From the NCBI GenBank assembly GCA_041584015.1, contig JBFHES010000235.1, positions 1 through 7,185 on the forward strand: a DNA stretch of 7,185 bases, given 5' to 3'. A program made the position numbers and the translations under genes. Source of the DNA: JBFHES01 sp041584015. GTDB lineage: Bacteria; Bacteroidota; Bacteroidia; Bacteroidales; M50B96. The notes under the pieces are model-generated. The model saw only the letters and a program-made list of their open reading frames with translations. It did no database searches and had not been told where the DNA came from. Shown here piece after piece: positions 1-5,148 of the stretch; the first letter of the stretch is position 1, and every line of letters starts with the position of its first letter.

Positions 1-341
1 CCCATTGATTTTGAGATTAACCCTGTTGTCATTTCAATGATAAAAAAGGCGAAATTAATCAAGAGTACTGACCAGAGTAATTTTGATTGCACATTTGAAC
101 TTTCAACAACGACCTCGCTTTCCTCTACTGTTGTTGTGCTTGATAGCTTTGCTCCAAAATTTAGTTCATCTAATCTGGTTAGTATTTCTTTATTCTCATC
201 GGAGTGATACACTGTAAGATTCCTATTTTCAATATCGAAATCGAGTTTTTTAATTTCAGGTATGCCATCCAACTTCATACGAATCATGTTTTCTTCGGAA
301 GGACAATCCATTTTTGATATATGATATTCTGATTTTAACAT
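1..341 (-). CDS. HMA-like domain plus cation diffusion facilitator transporter (partial, N-terminal 113 residues)
   Basis: Seen: translating 341 leftward gives 113 codons with no stop, running off the left edge. Residues about 4-68 look like a ferredoxin-fold heavy-metal-associated domain (beta-alpha-beta-beta-alpha-beta pattern) with the motif KMDCPSEE at 10-17. A polar linker follows (69-86), then a hydrophobic segment at about 88-108 containing NFAFFIIEMTTGLISKS. That segment aligns by eye with the first membrane helix of the neighbouring CzcD (NIIFVAVEVFYGIIANSS), so this is a second CDF-family metal transporter. Likely role: export of a divalent cation across the inner membrane, with the soluble domain binding or sensing metal. 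The usual CxxC metal site is reduced to one Cys (C13) followed by acidic residues, a variant I recall from some Zn/Cd/Pb transporters. The ATG lies inside the end of czcD (7-base overlap, ATGTTAA), which suggests translational coupling; no clear Shine-Dalgarno is present. A P-type ATPase with the same HMA variant is the main alternative, but the first helix fits CDF better. Confidence 0.82.
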   Translation of the reverse strand, partial: MLKSEYHISKMDCPSEENMIRMKLDGIPEIKKLDFDIENRNLTVYHSDENKEILTRLDELNFGAKLSSTTTVEESEVVVESSNVQSKLLWSVLLINFAFFIIEMTTGLISKSM

Positions 342-1228
342 TTCTTGCAATTTAAGTTTTCTTTTTCGAACTGAACGGTAACATGTTTAATATTGAACTG
401 CTTTGCTAATTTGTGTTGTAAATCACTTATTAAACTATCAGTATTTTGTGTTGATGTTAACACATGAACAGACAAAGCATTCTCATTTGTACTCATTGCC
501 CAAATGTGTAAATCATGCAAGTCTATTACTTCACTTGTTTCAAGAATTGCAGCTTTTACATTCTCAAATTTGATAGTATCCGGAACAGCATCCAATGCAA
601 GCCTGATTGATTCGGTAAAAAGTTTCCATGTTCCCCATAATATTACAAGTATGATTATAAAACTCATTACAGGGTCAATCCATTGTAAACCTGTTTTTAC
701 AATTAACAGACCAGATACCACTACACCTAAAGACACACCTGCATCGGCTGCCATGTGTAAGAATGCCCCTTTAATGTTTAAATCGTCTTTTTGTCCTTTT
801 AAAAACATAAGAGCGGTAATGGTATTTATAAAAACGCCTATTCCGGCAACTATCATTACCTGTGTTCCTGCAACAGGTTCAGGATTTCTGAATTTTCCAA
901 TTGCATCCCAACCAATCGCAATCACTGCTCCAAATAAAAGAAAGGCATTTAATACAGAAATTAAAATAGTTGTTTTCTTAAAACCATAGGTAAAGCGTTT
1001 TGTTGGCTTTTTGGTTGACATCCATACGGCAAACCAGGCAAACACCAAACCAAGTACATCACTTGCATTGTGTCCGGCATCAGCCAGCAGTGCCGAAGAA
1101 TTTGCTATTATGCCATAAAATACTTCGACTGCAACGAATATTATATTTAACCCTATACCTATCGCAAACGCTTTGTTATAGCTGTTTGTATGTGAATGCG
1201 AATGTCCATGACTGTGATTGTGTGCCAT
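335..1228 (-). CDS. czcD: CzcD/ZitB-type cation diffusion facilitator
   Basis: Complete 297-residue inner-membrane transporter of the CDF family, expected to exchange cytoplasmic Zn(II) (or Co/Cd) for protons and pass it to the periplasm. Seen: a His-rich N-terminus with alternating His at 3, 5, 7, 9, 11 and 13; six hydrophobic segments (about 21-42, 57-72, 86-106, 122-143, 160-178 and 185-203); and a cytoplasmic C-terminal domain of about 210-290 with LHDLHIWAMS at 237-246. Both transport-site motifs are intact: H53-x3-D57 in helix 2, inside LLADAGHNASD, and H158-x3-D162 in helix 5. The HxxxD/HxxxD combination is the one associated with zinc-type members of the family. The protein ends in C294-K-K-C297, a possible extra soft-metal ligand pair. 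The ATG at 1228 is 11 bases after the stop of the methyltransferase-like gene, with an A/T-rich leader and no Shine-Dalgarno. Its stop overlaps the start of the next transporter gene. Length is normal for the CzcD subgroup. Confidence 0.93.
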   Translation of the reverse strand: MAHNHSHGHSHSHTNSYNKAFAIGIGLNIIFVAVEVFYGIIANSSALLADAGHNASDVLGLVFAWFAVWMSTKKPTKRFTYGFKKTTILISVLNAFLLFGAVIAIGWDAIGKFRNPEPVAGTQVMIVAGIGVFINTITALMFLKGQKDDLNIKGAFLHMAADAGVSLGVVVSGLLIVKTGLQWIDPVMSFIIILVILWGTWKLFTESIRLALDAVPDTIKFENVKAAILETSEVIDLHDLHIWAMSTNENALSVHVLTSTQNTDSLISDLQHKLAKQFNIKHVTVQFEKENLNCKKC

Positions 1229-1239
1229 AACTTAATTGA

Positions 1240-1827
1240 TTAAAATATCCATCTTTTAATTTTAGACATATATTCATTGTATTCATTACCAAGTTGATTC
1301 AAAAGAAACTCTTCTTCCAACCTAACCTGTACCTGAATTACAATTACTCCTGAAACTAAAATAACAACTGTGACAGCGTTTGGGATTATCAGAAATAATC
1401 CGATGAATACAATGATTACTCCAAGAAAAATAGGGTTTCGAGAAATGCCAAACATGCCTTTTGTGATAAGGTTTACCTTATTTTCATTATCAATTCCTAT
1501 ACGCCATTCGTTTGCCATATTACGCTGTGCAATAAATATTATTAGGAAAGCGAGATGAATCAAACCAAGCCCTACCCAAACTAAAATGTCACTTTGTAAA
1601 TATTCAATTGGAACTAAATATTGCATGGTTGAAGTCAAAAAAGCATTTAACAGAATGGTTGCAAATGCAAAAGCTGAAATGATTTTGTAGGCTTTCCCAA
1701 CATAGTTTATTGCTGTTTCTTCCTTACTAAACTTGAAGGGGTTTATTCCTGTTCGTTTGTAAGTTACATAGCTTGGCGCAATGAAAAGTGCTACTAGAAA
1801 TACACAATAGAAAATAAACAAGTACAT
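1240..1827 (-). CDS. Isoprenylcysteine methyltransferase (ICMT/PEMT)-family membrane protein, CzcN-like
   Basis: Complete 195-residue integral membrane protein. Seen: hydrophobic segments at about 1-20, 48-66, 80-100 and a long paired stretch at 133-166. The family-typical C-terminal half carries LITKGMFGISRNPIFLG (120-136) and then RLEEEFLLNQLGNEYNEY (169-186), with a final R192-W. Those two blocks correspond to the 'GpYr-xRHPxYxG' and 'R...EE..L...fG..Y..Y...v.R' signatures of ICMT/phospholipid methyltransferase-like proteins, which bind S-adenosylmethionine at the membrane. The substrate is unknown; bacteria have no prenylated CaaX proteins of the eukaryotic kind. From memory, CzcN and NccN of Cupriavidus metal-resistance loci belong to this family, so its place in a czc-like operon is meaningful, but I infer no reaction. 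The start at 1827 is 6 bases after the DUF302 stop, and the only clear Shine-Dalgarno in the window sits just ahead of it. Alternative: a related NnrU-like or other methyltransferase-fold membrane protein. Confidence 0.85.
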   Translation of the reverse strand: MYLFIFYCVFLVALFIAPSYVTYKRTGINPFKFSKEETAINYVGKAYKIISAFAFATILLNAFLTSTMQYLVPIEYLQSDILVWVGLGLIHLAFLIIFIAQRNMANEWRIGIDNENKVNLITKGMFGISRNPIFLGVIIVFIGLFLIIPNAVTVVILVSGVIVIQVQVRLEEEFLLNQLGNEYNEYMSKIKRWIF

Positions 1828-1830
1828 AAG

Positions 1831-1836
1831 CTCCTA
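1831..1836 (-). promoter_or_regulatory. Shine-Dalgarno-like TAGGAG overlapping the upstream stop codon
   Basis: On the minus strand the sequence reads TAGGAG-CTT-ATG. The TAG is the stop codon of the DUF302 gene, and AGGAG is a good anti-16S match for the following membrane protein start at 1827. The spacing from AGGAG to ATG is only 3 bases, shorter than usual. The other starts in the window have A/T-rich leaders without such a motif. This supports the ATG at 1827 and suggests coupled termination and reinitiation, although the match could be chance. Confidence 0.45.
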
Positions 1837-2295
1837 TAATTTTTTAAGTGCATTCTGAAATTTCTCAGAAACTTCATTGGCAATGGCTACAAGTTCTGGT
1901 TTATTCAGCATCCCCATTAATGCAGCCGGATTAACAATTACAACTTCAATTTTGCCATTACCTAAATCTTTTACAATGGCTTTACATGGAAGAAAAACAC
2001 CAATATTTTCTTCAATTTGAAGTGTTTTATATGCAAAGGACGGATTACAAATTCCTAATATTTTATATGGTTTCATCTCAATATCCGTCAATTTTTCTTT
2101 CAGTTTTACATCCATGTCAATTTCTGTTATAACACCAAAACCTTGCTCTTTTAACAAAGCTTTTGTCTTGTTCGTTACATCTTCAAATGTTCCATTTACG
2201 GTTTTTGAAAAATAGAAGTTTTCATTTTCTTGAGCCGATAATGATTGAATAGTTAAAATCATTACAAATACTGAAATAATTTTTAAGTTTTTCAT
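1834..2295 (-). CDS. Secreted DUF302-domain protein
   Basis: Complete 153-residue protein. Seen: a signal peptide at residues 1-21 (Lys-rich start, hydrophobic IISVFVMILTI, then QSLSA|QE), so the mature protein should be periplasmic or otherwise exported. The rest matches the DUF302 (COG3439-like) pattern: an N-terminal FEDVTNKTKALLKEQGFGVI helix-strand (37-56), then YKILGICNPSFAYKTL (77-92), IGVFLPCKAIV (98-108), and a terminal segment VNPAALMGML (121-130) followed by a helix. Two cysteines, C83 and C104, lie in the conserved core and could bind a metal or form a disulfide. The biochemical function of the family is unknown. Location directly downstream of pump and sensor genes and just ahead of a CzcN-like gene suggests a periplasmic accessory to metal handling, which is inference. 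It follows a 72-base gap with a stem-loop, so its expression may differ from that of the pump genes. The leader AAAAAAGCAATAAAC has no Shine-Dalgarno. Confidence 0.88.
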   Translation of the reverse strand: MKNLKIISVFVMILTIQSLSAQENENFYFSKTVNGTFEDVTNKTKALLKEQGFGVITEIDMDVKLKEKLTDIEMKPYKILGICNPSFAYKTLQIEENIGVFLPCKAIVKDLGNGKIEVVIVNPAALMGMLNKPELVAIANEVSEKFQNALKKL

Positions 2296-2326
2296 GTTTA
2301 TTGCTTTTTTAGTGAATAATTATGAT

Positions 2327-2358
2327 GGCAAGCTGTTCAATTTAATGAACAACTTGCC
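2327..2358 (-). promoter_or_regulatory. Stem-loop in the gap between the PII-like and DUF302 genes
   Basis: Arms GGCAAGCTGTTCA (2327-2339) and TGAACAACTTGCC (2346-2358) are inverted repeats with one mismatch and a 6-base loop (2340-2345). In the minus-strand transcript the mismatch becomes a U-G wobble, giving 13 continuous base pairs. The hairpin starts about 10 bases after the PII-like stop and ends about 31 bases before the DUF302 ATG. No uridine run follows it on the transcript (AUCAUAAUU), so it is not a classic intrinsic terminator. An attenuating or mRNA-stabilising hairpin, a processing site, or a dyad operator for a dimeric regulator are the likelier options. Confidence 0.6.
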
Positions 2359-2367
2359 TTAAATAAA

Positions 2368-2697
2368 TTAACCCTCAACTGTTAAACCTGTTTTTACTCG
2401 AAAAGCCTTTTCAACATCGGAAACGTAAATAATTCCATCGCCGGGATAGATAGTTTTTCCAAATTCAGATATAATTTTTACAATTGCGTTAACATCATCT
2501 TCGAAAACAACCATTTCAAGCTTTGCTATTTCGCTATCGGTTATCGAAAATTTCTGTGAAACAGATGCGTTCTCTCTTTGTAATTTACCAATTCCTTCAG
2601 CCGATGAAATTGTCATGTTTTCAAATCCATTGTCTTTAAGTTGCTGTACAATTTCATTTACTTTATTTGGTCTGATAAAAGCTTTTATCTCTTTCAT
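2368..2697 (-). CDS. PII-like signalling protein of the metal-efflux-linked type
   Basis: Complete 109-residue cytoplasmic protein with the GlnB/GlnK fold. Seen: an N-terminal KEIKAFIRPNKVNEIVQQLKDNGF equivalent to the first strand and helix of GlnB; MTISSAEGIGKLQ (28-40), leading into the T-loop; a second strand-helix KLEMVVFEDDVNAIVKIISEF (59-79); and a C-terminal YPGDGIIYVSDVEKAFRVKTG (84-104) matching the PII C-terminal signature (GDGKIFV...RIRTGE). The T-loop (about 37-55) differs: the YRGAEY block with the uridylylated Tyr51 of E. coli GlnB is absent, so control by GlnD-type modification is unlikely. The ATP-contacting region (GDG at 86-88, R100, K102) is largely kept. I recall a separate PII branch ('PII-NG') encoded next to heavy-metal RND pumps, and this gene fits it by sequence and position. 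Likely trimeric; ligand and partner are unknown, with the adjacent pump an attractive candidate. Its start is 11 bases after the adaptor stop. Confidence 0.87.
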   Translation of the reverse strand: MKEIKAFIRPNKVNEIVQQLKDNGFENMTISSAEGIGKLQRENASVSQKFSITDSEIAKLEMVVFEDDVNAIVKIISEFGKTIYPGDGIIYVSDVEKAFRVKTGLTVEG

Positions 2698-2708
2698 AGT
2701 TTTATGAT

Positions 2709-3986
2709 TTAATGGTCATGTTCGGTTTCTTCTTTCTTCATATCTGCCAATAAATAATAGGCAGCATTCATTACTACTTTTGTATTTTCAGGTAGTGAAT
2801 CAATAAGATGGATTTCGGTATAGCCATCATCTTTTAGTCCGGTGATAACCTCAATCATTTTAAAAGCCATTTTATCATCGTTGGCATCATCATCGTCAAC
2901 ATCACCATGTTCATGTCCTTCATGTGACTCTTCATCGACATGATTTCCATTTTCTTCTGCGTGTTCATCATGTCCATGTTCTTCAAGAGCTTCATTATCT
3001 TGAATGAAAATATATGATTTAGTTCCTTCTGTTACAATGGCATCATTGGGTAGTGTACGTGTATATTTCTCATCGGTATGTAAATGACCTGAAATATACA
3101 TTCCCGAAATAAGACCAGATACCTTTTCGTTTATTTTAGCATGAATATGAACTGCCCTTGAATTGGCTTCAAACTCTTTTCCAATGGCAAATACAGTTGC
3201 TGTTAACTCTTCACTTGGGCGATTTGAAACAGTAAAATGAACCTTTTGACCTTCTTTCACAAGATGAACATCTTTCTCATAAATCATAAAGTCAGCGTGC
3301 ATATCACTATTATCTGTAATTGCAAAAAGTTTGTCTTTGGCATCAACATAAGTACCAACTTTTATATTTACATCGTTAACAAAACCATTAATGGGTGATA
3401 TGATATTAACCGTATTTGAAATAATTCCTTCTTCAATTTTATCAGTAGAAAGGTTTAGCAATTGCAAACGAGATTTTAGTCCTGCATACTTTGCTTTAGC
3501 CGTATTGTATTCTGATTTTGCTTGTTGGTAATCTTTACCTGCACCAACATTATTTTCAAATAACTCTTTCTGACGTTCGTATTCTTTTTCCAAGTACTCC
3601 AGTTTATTTGCTACTTCCGAAAACTGTTCTTGAAGGATGATATAATCAGGATGTTCAAGCACGGCTAGTAGTTGCCCTTTAGATACTTTGTCTCCATGAA
3701 ACACCTTGATGCTTTTTACATTTCCACCAATTATTGCAGTTACATCGGCACTGCTTGATGGAGGAACTTCAAGTTGACCATTGGTTTTTACCACGGTGGT
3801 TAAATTCCGCATTAGGAAACTACCAAGTTTCAGGTTAAGTGCTTCACGTTGGTTCTTTTTTAATACAACCACACCTTCTGCGCCATGCTCTTCATGTTCT
3901 TCTTCTCCATGACCTTTATTGTTACCAGAGTTGCATGACATCAACGTTGCAATGGCTATAAATGCTATAAATATTTTCGTTTTCAT
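2709..3986 (-). CDS. czcB: CzcB/CusB-type RND periplasmic adaptor lipoprotein
   Basis: Complete 425-residue membrane-fusion protein linking the inner-membrane RND pump to the outer-membrane channel. Seen: a lipoprotein signal peptide with C18 in TLMSC (an acceptable though not ideal lipobox), so it is probably lipid-anchored; a short His/Glu tract (H26, H31, H34); two lipoyl-like half-motifs, at about 80-112 (IIGGNVKSIKVFHGDKVSKGQLL) and 192-226 (VNIISPINGFVNDVNIKVGTYVDAKDKLF); between them a coiled-coil hairpin (about 113-185); a beta-barrel region at about 228-305; and a membrane-proximal domain to the C-terminus. The membrane-proximal domain is interrupted by a His/Asp/Glu-rich insert at 337-372 (His at 337, 339, 342, 349, 355, 358 and 360, then DDDD), and the chain ends TEHDH. 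Such stretches suggest direct metal capture. The start is 19 bases after the pump stop, with an A/T-rich leader. The adaptor follows the pump, unlike the classical czcCBA order. Confidence 0.94.
   Translation of the reverse strand: MKTKIFIAFIAIATLMSCNSGNNKGHGEEEHEEHGAEGVVVLKKNQREALNLKLGSFLMRNLTTVVKTNGQLEVPPSSSADVTAIIGGNVKSIKVFHGDKVSKGQLLAVLEHPDYIILQEQFSEVANKLEYLEKEYERQKELFENNVGAGKDYQQAKSEYNTAKAKYAGLKSRLQLLNLSTDKIEEGIISNTVNIISPINGFVNDVNIKVGTYVDAKDKLFAITDNSDMHADFMIYEKDVHLVKEGQKVHFTVSNRPSEELTATVFAIGKEFEANSRAVHIHAKINEKVSGLISGMYISGHLHTDEKYTRTLPNDAIVTEGTKSYIFIQDNEALEEHGHDEHAEENGNHVDEESHEGHEHGDVDDDDANDDKMAFKMIEVITGLKDDGYTEIHLIDSLPENTKVVMNAAYYLLADMKKEETEHDH
2871..2978 (-). other. His/Asp/Glu-rich insert in the adaptor (residues 337-372)
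   Basis: This low-complexity segment encodes seven histidines in 24 residues (337-360) and then an acidic run including DDDD (364-367). It lies between a strand ending SYIFIQD and the segment starting MAFKMIEV, which normally adjoin in the adaptor's membrane-proximal domain, so it looks like a surface loop insertion. Its composition suits weak, multivalent binding of Zn(II), Co(II), Ni(II) or Cu(II). That role is inferred from composition only. Confidence 0.7.
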
Positions 3987-4005
3987 TATATTTTTGTTTA
4001 GTAGA

Positions 4006-5148
4006 TTATTTACCTGTTATATATTTTAATTGAGCAGACAATTCAAAGTATTCTGCCTGTTGATTTAGAAACTCCTGCTTTGTATTGATTGCAGTTTCCA
4101 TATTTTGAATAAACTGAACATAATCTATGCTCCCCAGTTTATACGCCATATTAGATGCTTGAATTTGTTCATCTGCCAATGGCAATGCCTCATTTCTGTA
4201 ATAGTTAATAACATCTTGGAGTGCAAGGTATCTGCTAATTTGTTGATTATACCCAGCTTTGATTTCCAGTTCCTTTTGTTGATACTGCTGACCTGCAATC
4301 TGAACATTTATATTTGCAGCTTTTGTTTTTCCCGATTGCGCAAAAAACAATAATGGAATAGATACACCAGCTTCCCAAGCATAAAATCCTGATTGACCAT
4401 CAACAGATTGCATCGCATATCCCAAATTTAGTTTGGGAAGGAAATTTGCTTTTTCTGTTTTCCATTCCGATTCTGCTACATTTATTGCGGTAGAATAGTA
4501 ATTCAACAAAGGACTTTCATTCAATGAATCGCTCTTAGAAACTATATCAAAAGCATTCTGCCCAATATTTTGAATATTAACATCAAATTCGGATGGATAC
4601 AACAAGTATTGATTTAAGAGTTGTAAACTTGCCAAATAGTTACTCTTTGCTTTTTTAATATCCACCTGTAATTCTTTATACTTAGCGGATGCCGAAAGAA
4701 ATTCGATTTTAGAAGTTTGCTGAGTTTTATACCTAAGTTCTGCGGCTTTCTGAAAATTTGAATATAAACTATCGAGCTGTACAAAAAGTAGCCATTGTTG
4801 TTTGTTGTAAACTGCATTGTACCAAGCGATACTCACATCGCGCGAAAGCGTTTGTTCAGTTAAATTCTGACCTACTACCGCTTGTTGAGTACGTGCATTG
4901 GCTAATTTGCTCTTTGCAGGAATACCAAAAATATCAATGTCGGATTGCCCTATTCCAATCTGATTTTGAATACCTGGCAACCCATTTCCAACTTCTTCCT
5001 TTCCGGTATAAATTGAAGTACTTCCAAAATCATAAGCTGTAGCTTTCAAAGCTTTTTGTTTATCAACCTCCATCTGAGCAGCCTTAATAGAAGGGTAATT
5101 CTCCTTTGCTCTTTCAATTGCTTGTTCAATGCTTATTGCTGATTCTTG
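4006..5148 (-). other. TolC/CzcC-like outer-membrane factor domain of the fusion
   Basis: This part of the fused frame (residues 679-1058 counted from 7182) encodes a full-length outer-membrane efflux protein without its own start. Seen: the entry helix SIEQAIERAKENYPSIKAAQMEVDKQK (684-710), typical of the OEP family; a first strand-helix repeat ending around 860; and a second repeat beginning SPLLNYYSTAINVAESEWKTEKANFLPKLNLGYAMQ (890-925), with WEAGVSIPLLFFAQSGKTKAA (936-956) and a long terminal helix. Two tandem OEP repeats are the normal makeup. Length after the putative cleavage point is about 380 residues, slightly short for the family, whose members are usually above 400. It would form the trimeric outer-membrane and periplasmic channel for metal export. 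Confidence 0.88.

Noticed and set aside
504..989. Plus-strand open frame of 161 codons
   Set aside because: It lies wholly antisense to czcD, has no recognisable domain, and its composition mirrors the codons of the transporter gene.
2311..2351. Bacteroidetes-type promoter (TTG ... TAnnTTTG) in the gap before the DUF302 gene
   Set aside because: The TTG and TAATTATT elements present are spaced about 15 or 27 bases apart, not 19-21, and the -7 match is poor.
2327..2358. Intrinsic terminator
   Set aside because: The hairpin is strong but is not followed by a T-run on either strand.
4105..5042. Several plus-strand and off-frame open frames of 60-94 codons over the channel domain
   Set aside because: They shadow a well-conserved coding frame, lack domain signatures and have no leader features.
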